From Lysobacter gummosus (GTDB taxonomy: Bacteria; Pseudomonadota; Gammaproteobacteria; Xanthomonadales; Xanthomonadaceae), in NCBI RefSeq assembly GCF_001442805.1, contig NZ_CP011131.1, positions 5,580,001 through 5,644,000 on the forward strand: DNA of 64,000 nt, read 5' to 3'. The notes under the pieces are model-generated. The model made no database searches, had not been told where the DNA came from, and was given only the letters and a program-made list of their open reading frames with translations. Below, in pieces: positions 44,398 through 53,600 of this stretch (its first letter is position 1; each line of letters opens with the position of its first letter). The translations under genes were made by a program, and so were the position numbers.

Positions 44398-44805
44398 TTA
44401 CGTTTTGGCGTTCTGCGCCAGCTGATAACGACGCTCCTGGGTCAGTCCGCCGTAGCCATACGCGGCCGCTCGCGCGTCGATGACGTAGATGTACGAGGTT
44501 TCGTGCACGTTGCCGATCAGGGCCGACAGCTGGGCGTGGACTTGTTCGAGGTAGCGCGCCTTCTCGCCCTTGGTATTGGTCTCGTCGGTGATGCTGATAT
44601 CGAGGTGGAAGGCGTTGCGGCCCCAATCCTCCAGCGAGCGCCCGTCGATGAACCAGTGGGCGCGATCCACGTAGTGCACGGCGGTCGCGATCAGCTCGCG
44701 CGGCTTGCCCAGCACATCGACGGTGATATCGGCGATCAGGGCGGCGGCGCGGCGGCTGAGGTCGGCGTCGGGAGTTCCGGAAAGTTGCAGGTTCAGATGC
44801 GGCAT
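44398..44805 (-). CDS. Tautomerase-family protein
   Basis: A 135-residue protein beginning MPHLNLQLSG, which leaves Pro as the catalytic N terminus, the hallmark of 4-oxalocrotonate tautomerase enzymes; an earlier Met would remove that and is rejected. HYVDRAHWFIDGRS and AFHLDISITDETN fit the second half of a fused tautomerase. The substrate is unknown. It is divergent from a LysR gene that is likely its regulator. Confidence 0.88.
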   Translation of the reverse strand: MPHLNLQLSGTPDADLSRRAAALIADITVDVLGKPRELIATAVHYVDRAHWFIDGRSLEDWGRNAFHLDISITDETNTKGEKARYLEQVHAQLSALIGNVHETSYIYVIDARAAAYGYGGLTQERRYQLAQNAKT

Positions 44806-44935
44806 GTCGGCGGACTCTGGGCGGGCCGGCATGACTCGGCCCCGGGATGCAGGCTCAGATTAGACTTGCCCTGGCTATCGGAATAGCGGGAAGATCAGAA
44901 CCTATCCATCGGCCGAACCGATAGCTGGAGCCCGC

Positions 44936-45799
44936 ATGCGCAGCCTGGATCTCGAACAACTCAAGGCCTTCGTCGCCGTCGCCGAGGCCGGCAGCATCTC
45001 CGGCGGCGCCGGGCGCGTGTTCCGCTCGCAGTCGGCGGTCAGCGAACAGATCCAGAAGCTGGAGGCGTCGGCCGGGGCGCCGTTGCTGCTGCGCTCGCGC
45101 AACGGCGTCGCACTGACGCCGGCCGGCGAACGCCTGATCGGTCATGCGCGGCAGATGCTCGCGCTGGGCGAACTGGCCCTGCACGACGTGCGCAACGAGC
45201 TGCGGCGCACCGACGTGCGCCTGGCGATCAGCGACTACTTCCGTCCGGACGAAATCGCCGGCCTGCTCGCGCATCTGGCCCGGCACTGCCCGCAACTGCG
45301 GTTGCAGGTCAGCATGGGCCAGAGCGCGGTGCTGGCGCACGGCCACGCCGACGGTTTGTACGACCTGGCACTGACGATGGAAGTCGACAGCGCCCAGCGC
45401 GGCCGCGCGCCGACGCGCGTGACGGTGTTGCGCAAGGAGCCCTTGTCCTGGGTCGCCGCGCCGGGGCTGGATCTGCGCGGCGAGCCCGACTTGCCGCTGG
45501 TGCTGCTGCCGCCCACCTGCAGCCTGCATCAGACCGCGGTGCGGCGACTGCAGCATCAGCGCGTGAGTTATCGCATCGCCCACAGCGGCAGCGGCGTCGC
45601 CGGCGTGCAGGCGGCCCTGCGCGCGGGGCTAGGCCTGGGCTGCCTCAACGCTTCGGCGATCGGGCCGGGGCTGGCGATCGCACGTTCGAACCGGCTGCCG
45701 AAACTGCCTGGCTGCAGCTTCGGGCTGTTGCTGCCGCCCGGCGATGCGCCGCCTGGTTTGCACGAAGCGGGAGCGGCTTTGCAGGCGTTCTTTCGCTGA
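44936..45799 (+). CDS. LysR-family regulator, divergent from the tautomerase
   Basis: A 287-residue regulator: LDLEQLKAFVAVAEAGSISGGAGRVFRSQSAVSEQIQKLE is the winged-helix layout, then LRSRNGVALTPAG. The effector domain begins near residue 90 (VRLAISDYF). It most likely controls the neighbouring tautomerase gene, 130 nt away in the other direction. No inducer can be predicted. Confidence 0.92.
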   Translation: MRSLDLEQLKAFVAVAEAGSISGGAGRVFRSQSAVSEQIQKLEASAGAPLLLRSRNGVALTPAGERLIGHARQMLALGELALHDVRNELRRTDVRLAISDYFRPDEIAGLLAHLARHCPQLRLQVSMGQSAVLAHGHADGLYDLALTMEVDSAQRGRAPTRVTVLRKEPLSWVAAPGLDLRGEPDLPLVLLPPTCSLHQTAVRRLQHQRVSYRIAHSGSGVAGVQAALRAGLGLGCLNASAIGPGLAIARSNRLPKLPGCSFGLLLPPGDAPPGLHEAGAALQAFFR

Positions 45800-45893
45800 C
45801 CTGGGTCATTGCGTTGACACGCGGATTTGATGCAGACGATCGCGATCACGCCGCGTGTTGATCGACGCGAGCGTTGCTCCGTTTTTTGCTCGT

Positions 45894-46077
45894 CATTCCC
45901 GCGGAGGCGGGCTCCGCTCTATTTCGGCGAAGCCGAACATCCAGAGACTTCAGCGTCATCTCTCCAGGCCGTCATTCCCGCGAACGCGGGAATCCAGCGA
46001 CTTCAAACGTTCTCGCACAAAAGGCACTGGATGTTCGGCTTCGCCGAAATAGAGCGGAGCCCGCCTCCGCGGGAATG
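45894..46077. repeat. REP-like element, inverted pair (locus 2)
   Basis: Two 51-nt copies of the same unit as at 32801-33143, at 45894-45944 and 46027-46077, in exact inverted orientation and identical as reverse complements. The 82-nt middle contains a further CCCGCG hairpin and matches, inverted, the spacer of locus 1. The arms differ from locus 1 at a few positions that are compensated on the other side of the stem. It lies after the LysR gene. Confidence 0.85.
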
Positions 46078-46364
46078 CCGAGCAAAGCGCAGATCCCCCG
46101 CAACCGAAGCAGGGACTTTGAAGAGACTCTAAGCGACCCGGTCCGCATCGCGGACACATCGGTCTCCTGGCGCATACCCACCGGCACCCGCGAAGGCGAA
46201 CGCCTCAACACGGCGATCGCCGATAAATTCATTGCACACGCCGCGCATGGCAACGGCGTTCGACACATACCTCACTCAATCGGCCGGGCCGCTGCAAGCA
46301 GGCCGCGGCGACATCGCTACCACCCCATCGCATCTTCCGGAATGCGACGGACCGGAGTGTTTGG

Positions 46365-46580
46365 TCAGAGCAGCATCAGTTCCGAGCGTTCCTTGGTGCT
46401 GTTATCGACGAAGAACATTTTCTTGCCCTTGTCGGCCCGGTCTTCCACCACTTGATACAGACGCAGCGCCTGACGGATCGCCGCGGTCTTGCTGACACCT
46501 TTTCGCACGCACAGCTCTTCGAGGAACTGCATTTCACTACCGGCCAGGTTAAGGGTCATTCGGCGCCGGGTCTCTTTCAT
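46365..46580 (-). CDS. Small ribbon-helix-helix-like protein
   Basis: A 71-residue protein with GAGGT before the ATG; longer starts in the frame lack a ribosome site. The strand-helix-helix layout (RRMTLNLAGSEMQFLEELC, then GVSKTAAIRQALRLYQ) resembles the CopG/Arc family of DNA-binding proteins. The C terminus (KKMFFVDNSTKERSELMLL) is charged and would extend beyond the fold. No toxin partner is seen next to it. Its surroundings are richer in A/T than the average here, compatible with foreign origin. Confidence 0.75.
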   Translation of the reverse strand: MKETRRRMTLNLAGSEMQFLEELCVRKGVSKTAAIRQALRLYQVVEDRADKGKKMFFVDNSTKERSELMLL

Positions 46581-46875
46581 TTTACACCTCGTGTGTTGAC
46601 TTAATTGATCAAAAGGCCTTGTTGCTGTTTCCATCCGGCCAAAGGCTGAAACATGGTTTGTGCGCTTTTGTCTTCCTTCCATGGCGAAGATTTCGCACTT
46701 CGCATCTACTAAATCGCTGTACGCCCGGGAAGGCGGACAGCGCAACGCGCAGATCGGGACTTTCGTCCCGTCTTGTCCACGGCTGCGACGCAACCGCCAC
46801 TTATGAACGCGCCAGCCGCATCCGCGCCACCCACGATGGCGACGCGAAACGGCGATTCGGACGCGGCCGCATTCA

Positions 46876-49800
46876 TCAGTAACTCCCGACCATGTTCAGG
46901 AACCAGCCGCGATGGTCGTAATCGAAATCGGTGAGGTCGTCGCTGAATTCGGTGAAGTTGTAGCCGACGCCGACGCGGAAGTTCTTCCCGATGTCGCGAT
47001 CGATGCCCAGCAGCAGACCCTGCTTGTCGCCGCCCTTCTTCACGCCCAGCCAGCGGTACTCGGCCAGGCCGTGCCAGACCTGGGCGAACTCGTAACGCGC
47101 CTGCGCGGCGGCGAAGGTGGTCGCCGAATCGGCCCACTGCCCCTGCAACCGGCCGTAACGCACTTCGCCCTCGCGCCGCGCCAGCTTGCCCGCGAACTCC
47201 CAATGATGGTTAGGGTGGTAGATGCCCTCGAACGACAGCACCTGGGTGCGCTGGTCGTAACTGGCGATGTTCGGGCCGACCTGCTCCAACGCCGACAAGT
47301 CGTACAGGAAGGTGTACTTGCCCAGCAGCGCCCAGCGCGTGTCGTTGTACGGACGCCAGGAGAAGCCGAGGTTGCCTTCGACGAACTTGGCCCCGGCCTG
47401 GGCGTCGATGCGGTCGCGGGTCTGCGAATAGTTCAGGCGGCCGGCGATGCGGAAACTGTCGTTGAGCTTATGCAGGAAGCGGTTGGAGCTGGTCCACTGC
47501 TCGCGCCGCTCCGCGCCGCTGTCGCGCCGCCACTCCAGCTTGCTCGACCACTGCGTATCGACCGAGTTGCGGCCGCCGCTGACGCTGACCGCGCGGCGGT
47601 TGACCTGTCCGAGCTCGGCGGCGCGGTCCAGCGTCGCCTCCTGCAAGGTGAAGCCCAGGTTCCAGCCTTCGCTCGGATAGAAATCCATGCCGTAGGTGTG
47701 AGCCAGGCCGGATTCGTTCGGCGCCTTGAGGAACTGGCTTTCGTTGAACAGGCTGACCTGATTCGACAGGCGCCAGCGCTGGCCCAGGGTCCAGCCGGAA
47801 TTCAGGCGATCGTTGAACAGCGGGTCCTGCTCGCGAGTATTCGTCGAATAGGTGTAGCTGCCGTACAGCGTGTGATCGGGCGCGAGGCGGTACTCCGCAT
47901 CGACCTTGGCCGCGTCGCCGCGGTCGCCGCTGGTGACTTCGGCGCCGACACTGGAGCGATCGCCGAACAGGTACTTGGCGCCGAGGCTGAAGGCGTCGTT
48001 GTCGGCGTACTTGCCGTGATCGTCATCGACGGTGACCTGGGCGGTGCCGAACAGTTCCAGCTGGCTGCCGATGCGCTGGCGATATTCCAGCGCCGCCAGG
48101 GTGCCGGTGGCATCGCCGCTCAGGCGGTCTTCCTGCACCGTGCGCACTTCGCCGCTGAGCGTGATGTCGTCGTTCAAGCGCCATTCGCCGGTCAGCTGCG
48201 ACTGGGTGAAGGACTCCTTGCCGCGCTCGGCGACGCTGTGACGGCCGAACAGGCGCACGGCCGGGGTGAGTTCGCCGAAGAACTCGAAGCCGCGTTCCTC
48301 GACGGCCTGATCGGTGTCGTAGCGCGAGATCGAATAGCCCGCGCTCACGTGCCGGCGCCACGCGGCGACGGTCCACTCGTTTTCGGTCCAGCCCAGCTCC
48401 TTGAAGTTGGCCCGCGCTTCGGCCGAACGCGCTTCGCCTTCGCGCGCCAGCAGGCCGGAGTTGAGTTCGCGGAAGCTCAGGCCGCCGTTGTCGGAGAAGA
48501 AGATCGGCGCGCTGGTGGCCTGGCTGCGACTGCCTTCGAGCTTGAGGTAGGTGCCTCGCCCGGCCTGCAGGGTGAGGTCGGCGCCTTTGAGCGTGTAGTC
48601 CTCGCCTTCGCGGTTTTCATCGACATAGGTGCCGCCGACCGCGAGGTGATCGCCGAACCAGTGCTTGCCGCGAAAACCGGCCGAGACGTTGTCCACGTCC
48701 AGGCCGTCGGGCACGTATTCGTAATCGACCAGCAGGACCTGCAGATAGCCGTCCAGCGGCGTGTCGTGGGTCAAGGTGCGCAGGCCGTCGCGCGAGACCT
48801 GCGACAGGGGCTTGTCGAGCAGGATGCGTCCCTGCAGTTCGTCGATTTCGTAATCGGCGCCGCGCATCAGGTCGACGCGGTTCTGGACCCGGCCGGTGGT
48901 CGTGTCGCGGACTTCGACGGTGAGCTTCTCCGAGCCCGGCAGGATGTCGCCGTGCTTGAGGTAGTACAGGCGTCCGCCGGTGCCGATCAGCTCGGTATGG
49001 CCCGGCGCGGTCTGCGCCTGCGAACCGAACAGGCGCAACTGCGTGCCGGCGTCGCCGAGCGCGGTGGTGCGCCGGCTGCGCCAGTCGAGCGCGCCGCCGT
49101 ACAGCGAGCGGTTGTACTGCGCGTACTCGGTGCCGGTGAAGCCGGTATTGAAGTTGCCCCACAGCGCCTGGTTCTTGTCCCAGTCCATGCGCAGGTACAG
49201 CCGGCCCATGGTGTCGACGTCGCGGTAGATCGTCGAGTCGTCGCCGTAGACCGGGTAGTACAGATCCGGGTCCAGGCGGCGGAACACGTCTTGCGGATCT
49301 GCTTTCCAGAAGCCGTTGAACAGTTGCCCGACTTCGCGTTCCTGGGTGTCGGCCTGGGCGGTGATCAGGTACTTGCCCCGCACTTTCCCCTTCAGATAGA
49401 AGGCCAGGCGGCCGTCGATCAGGAAGCCGTCGTCGAAGCGGTCGTTGTCGCTCACCGGCTCGATGGAGCCTGTGGCATGGGTCTTGGACGCGGTGACATC
49501 GGCCAGCGCCACCGCGAACATGTAGCGACCGGTGACATCGACATCGAGCGAGCGATGCAACGGCGGGCTGCCCTGGGCGCCGCCGATTTCGATATCGAAG
49601 CGATGCTGGCCGACCGGCACCAGGTACTCGGCGACCAACTTGCGTTCGATGTCGACCGGGTGCGAACGGCCATTGATCTTGATCGATGCGCGATCGGGGA
49701 TGTTGCGTCCCTGGATGCGGATGCGCGAGCCGTAGATCGGGATGTTCTGCTGCCGCAGGTTGTCGCGGCCGAAGATGCTGTCGATCTGGTTGTTCTGCTC

Positions 49801-50634
49801 GGCCTCCTCCACGCTCAGCGAAGCGCCCAGCTGCTTCTGAGTGGCATCGCGCAGCACCTGTGCGCCGCGTTCGGCTTCCTCCGGACGCACCAGTTGCAGC
49901 CGGCTCGGGAAGGTTTCGTCGAAGCTGTCGCCTTCGCCGTAGGCGCGGACGATGTAGATCAGCTCATCGCCGGCGCGCAGGTTGCGGTCGCCCGACATCG
50001 TGCCGTCCCATTGCACGTCGCTGACGCCGGCCAACGGCAGGTCGAGCCTGGCGACCGGCTCGACCAGATCGGCGTCGGTGGCGCGATAGATCAGCACTTC
50101 GGCGCGTTTGATGAACGCCGCGTAGTTGTTGTACGCATAGAAGCGCACCGGCTTGCTGATCTTGGTGCCGTCGAAGGCGACCAGCGTCGGCGCCGAGACG
50201 GTCATCTCCGGACGGCCGAGGTTCGGGTCCTCGGTCGCCCAGATCGCGCCGCCGCCGGGCAGTTGCAGCGACCACTTGCCGACCACCACCGCCTTGCCCG
50301 GCAGCGGCTTGTTCTGCCACGCCGAGTTGACGTCTTCAGCCTCGACCGTCACGCGACGGTCGGGCTGCAACACCTCGGAGGACGATTTCTCGCTGGTGCC
50401 GTGGGTGATCGGCTTGCGCTCGCCGCGCGTGCGCAGTTCGAACAACACGCCCTGGTCGCTGTCGCAACCACCGTCGTTGCAGTTCACCGTATTGCCGCCA
50501 TCGCCGGGCGCGGACTCCACCGCTTTCGACGGGGGGCAGGTCGGTTCCGTCGGCGGCGGAGTCTGCGCGCCGGCGACGCGAACGACGCCGGTCAGGATGC
50601 AGATCAAGGTGTAATCGAGAAGTTTCATTTTCAT
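46876..50634 (-). CDS. Large outer-membrane beta-barrel protein paired with the giant repeat protein
   Basis: A 1,252-residue protein. The ATG at 50634 has GAGGGGG upstream; a GTG at 50649 would overlap the previous stop but lacks a ribosome site. Signal peptide MKMKLLDYTLICILTGVVRVAGA. A short Cys-rich segment (NTVNCNDGGCDSD) and about 350 residues of Ig-like strands follow (including VPVGQHRFDIEIGG). From residue about 370 to the end the alternating pattern of a very large barrel is seen, ending with VGVGYNFTEFSDDLTDFDYDH and an aromatic C terminus (MVGSY). It overlaps or adjoins the giant gene, so the two are one operon. A role in export or anchoring of the giant protein is inferred from this alone. 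Confidence 0.82.
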   Translation of the reverse strand: MKMKLLDYTLICILTGVVRVAGAQTPPPTEPTCPPSKAVESAPGDGGNTVNCNDGGCDSDQGVLFELRTRGERKPITHGTSEKSSSEVLQPDRRVTVEAEDVNSAWQNKPLPGKAVVVGKWSLQLPGGGAIWATEDPNLGRPEMTVSAPTLVAFDGTKISKPVRFYAYNNYAAFIKRAEVLIYRATDADLVEPVARLDLPLAGVSDVQWDGTMSGDRNLRAGDELIYIVRAYGEGDSFDETFPSRLQLVRPEEAERGAQVLRDATQKQLGASLSVEEAEQNNQIDSIFGRDNLRQQNIPIYGSRIRIQGRNIPDRASIKINGRSHPVDIERKLVAEYLVPVGQHRFDIEIGGAQGSPPLHRSLDVDVTGRYMFAVALADVTASKTHATGSIEPVSDNDRFDDGFLIDGRLAFYLKGKVRGKYLITAQADTQEREVGQLFNGFWKADPQDVFRRLDPDLYYPVYGDDSTIYRDVDTMGRLYLRMDWDKNQALWGNFNTGFTGTEYAQYNRSLYGGALDWRSRRTTALGDAGTQLRLFGSQAQTAPGHTELIGTGGRLYYLKHGDILPGSEKLTVEVRDTTTGRVQNRVDLMRGADYEIDELQGRILLDKPLSQVSRDGLRTLTHDTPLDGYLQVLLVDYEYVPDGLDVDNVSAGFRGKHWFGDHLAVGGTYVDENREGEDYTLKGADLTLQAGRGTYLKLEGSRSQATSAPIFFSDNGGLSFRELNSGLLAREGEARSAEARANFKELGWTENEWTVAAWRRHVSAGYSISRYDTDQAVEERGFEFFGELTPAVRLFGRHSVAERGKESFTQSQLTGEWRLNDDITLSGEVRTVQEDRLSGDATGTLAALEYRQRIGSQLELFGTAQVTVDDDHGKYADNDAFSLGAKYLFGDRSSVGAEVTSGDRGDAAKVDAEYRLAPDHTLYGSYTYSTNTREQDPLFNDRLNSGWTLGQRWRLSNQVSLFNESQFLKAPNESGLAHTYGMDFYPSEGWNLGFTLQEATLDRAAELGQVNRRAVSVSGGRNSVDTQWSSKLEWRRDSGAERREQWTSSNRFLHKLNDSFRIAGRLNYSQTRDRIDAQAGAKFVEGNLGFSWRPYNDTRWALLGKYTFLYDLSALEQVGPNIASYDQRTQVLSFEGIYHPNHHWEFAGKLARREGEVRYGRLQGQWADSATTFAAAQARYEFAQVWHGLAEYRWLGVKKGGDKQGLLLGIDRDIGKNFRVGVGYNFTEFSDDLTDFDYDHRGWFLNMVGSY

Positions 50635-50645
50635 GGCAGGCCCCC

Positions 50646-53600
50646 TCACTTGCCCGGCTTATCGGCAGGGGCTGCCGGGTCGTTGCTGATGTCCACGCGC
50701 AAGTGCTGGCGCAGGTCCGGACTGGCGTGGGCGACGATCGCGTCGAACACGGCCTTCGCACGACGCAGGCCGAGGTCTACGTTGTAGGCATCGGACGCAC
50801 GCAGATCGGTGTGGCCGGTGATGATCACGCGGGTACCGCGCAGCTGCTCCATCGCCGCGGCGATCTTCGCGATCACCGGTTCGAACTTCGGCTTGATCGT
50901 CGCCTTGTCGGTGTCGAACAACACCGTGCCCAGCAACGGCCACTCGGCGAAGCCGACCACCATCGAAGTGGGATCGGTGACGTCGGTGCGCACGCTGACC
51001 TGCACGCTCTTGAGCAGTTGCGGATCGATCATGCCTTCCAGCGACTTGCGCACCGCGAGCGCGCGATCCATCGCCAGCGCTTCGCTTTCGCCGTTGGCGG
51101 TGATGACGATCTCGCCGCCGCCGTACTCCTTCACCTTGGCCGCCATGTTCTCGACCGCGGGCAGGTAGGCCGGGGTGACTTCGGCGCTGTTCGGAGTGAA
51201 CAGCACTTCGCCGATGCGCATCTCGACCTGTTCGGTCTGGGTGGTCTGGCCCGGCGGCATCTTGACGCCGAAGTCGAAGCGCACCGGGACACCCGGGGTC
51301 AAGCGGCGCACCAACGGGTTGTCGGTGGTGAGCTTGGCGCCCGGCGGCAGCGTGGCCGGATCGACCTTGAGGATGAAGTTGCGGCCGCGTTCCCACGCAC
51401 CGCCCGACACGCCTTCCAGGTGATAGCGGCCGAACTGGTCGGTCTCGATCAACAGCCCCTCGACCGAAGCCACACGCACGCCGGGGATGCCGTGTTCGTC
51501 GATACCGTGATTGCTCACGACATAGTCCACGCGGTAGCCGCCCTGGGTCTGAGCGATGCGACGCTCGACCTTCGGATCGGCGCCGGTCAGCCCCTTGGCG
51601 GCATCGCCGTCGCGTTCGACGCGGGTGTTGCCGACGGCATCCATGCGCAGCGTGACGCCCTGGGCCGTGGTCAGCACGAAGTCGTCGCTGAACTTGGCCT
51701 CGCGCAGCAACTGGCTGATCACCACTTGGTGCTTGGCGACCGGGTCGGCCTCGGACTGACGGCCGGCGATCTTGCCCAGCGCGATGCCGTGCAGCATCGG
51801 CGAGCTGGCATCGGGCTCGGGCTTGGCGCCGTCGCCGCGATCGACCGTGGTCGAGTTGGCGACATACGCGTCGGCCGCGAAACCGCCCTGCACGCGGACC
51901 TGGGTCAGGTCGGCCGGATCCTGCCAGCCGTCCTCATCGCGGTCGTCGAACACGGTGCCGACCAACAGCGACTCGTCGAGCAGCGGATCGGCGACCAGCC
52001 GCACTTCGGCCGTGGCCTCGTTGGAACGCTTGCCGCCGTCCTCGGCGTAGGCGTGATTGATGTGGGTACCCGGACGCACGCCGGCGCCGACGCGCAGCAG
52101 ATAGACCACGGTCGCGCTGTCGCCGGCCTTGATGTCGATCTGATCGACCTTGATCGGATAGCTGCCCACCTGGCGGCCGGCACCGTCGCGATCGGCGACC
52201 TGCAGGCTGCCTTCGACCAGGGTGAAACCGGCCGGCGGCGTATCGGTCAGGGTCGCGTCGATGGCATCGGTGATTCCGATGTTCTTGATCGTGACCGTGT
52301 AGCGGACCAGGTCGCCGATCTTCACGTCGCGCGGATTGACCTGCTTGCTCACGAACAAGTCGGCGGTTTCCTCCGACTCGACCGGCATCAACGCCAGGCC
52401 CTGGGCCGTCGCGGTGCCGCTGGTCGAGCCGCCGCCACCGCTGCCACCACCGCCATAGCGCGCGGTGACCGTGACGACGTTGTCCAACGTGCCGCCGGCA
52501 TTGGCTTCATCGCGGGTGATGGTGTGCGTGTACGGATTGCAGTCCGTGCTCGCACCCGGAGCCAGCGTGGTCGCGCCGCAGTTCAGCGAGGTCGCCGGAT
52601 AGGTTTCCAGCACATCGCTGGTGCCCATGTCGTTCAAGGTGATGTTGCCGGTATTGGTGATGCGCACCGTGTAGGTGATCACGTCGCCGACGTTGCCCAC
52701 GCCCTGGGTGCCCTGGTCCACAGTCAGCGTCGCGACCTTGACGATGGCCACGGCGGGACGTGCTTCGATCGGCGTAGTGACGGTCGGGTTGCAGTTCGGA
52801 TCGGGCGAACCCGGCGGACACGTATTCGGCGTGTCGGTCTTCACCGTGGCCGTGTTCACCACCTTGCCGGCGTTGCCGTCGGCCTGCTGGACCTTGTAGG
52901 TGCCGGTCAGCACGCAGGTCGCCTTCGGCGCCAGCGTCGCGCAGGTGATCGTGTTCGGCGTCAGCTTGACGTCGCTCACCACCACGTTGACCAGATCCAC
53001 ATTGCCGGTGTTGGTCACCGTCACTGCGTAGGTCAGCGTGTCGCCCACGCTCACCGTGCCGTTGCCGTCTTCGTCGGCGTTGCCGGTCACCGCCTTGGTC
53101 GAGGTCAGGGCAGGCGCCTGCGGCACCGGCTCTTCATGCTTCGGGTTGCACTGCGGATCGGGCGAGCCCAGCGGACACGTGTTCGGCGTGTCGGTCTTCA
53201 CCGTGGCCGTGTTCACCACCTTGCCGGCGTTGCCGTCGGCCTGCTGGACCTTGTAGGTGCCGGTCAGCACGCAGGTCGCCTTCGGCGCCAGCGTTGCGCA
53301 GGTAATCGTGTTCGGCGTCAGCTTGACGTCGCTCACCACCACGTTGACCAGATCGACGTTGCCGGTGTTGGTCACCGTCACCGCGTAGGTCAGCGTGTCG
53401 CCGACGCTCACCGTGCCGTTGCCGTCTTCGTCGGCGTTGCCGGTCACCGCCTTGGTCGAGGTCAGGGCAGGCGCCTGCGGCACCGGCTCTTCATGCTTCG
53501 GATTGCACTGCGGATCGGGCGAGCCCAGCGGACACGTGTTCGGCGTGTCGGTCTTCACCGTGGCCGTGTTCACCACCTTGCCGGCGTTGCCGTCGGCCTG

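Noticed and set aside
46912..50787. A 1,291-codon plus-strand frame opposite the barrel gene
   Set aside because: Antisense shadow. The minus frame has a signal peptide, ribosome site and barrel pattern.
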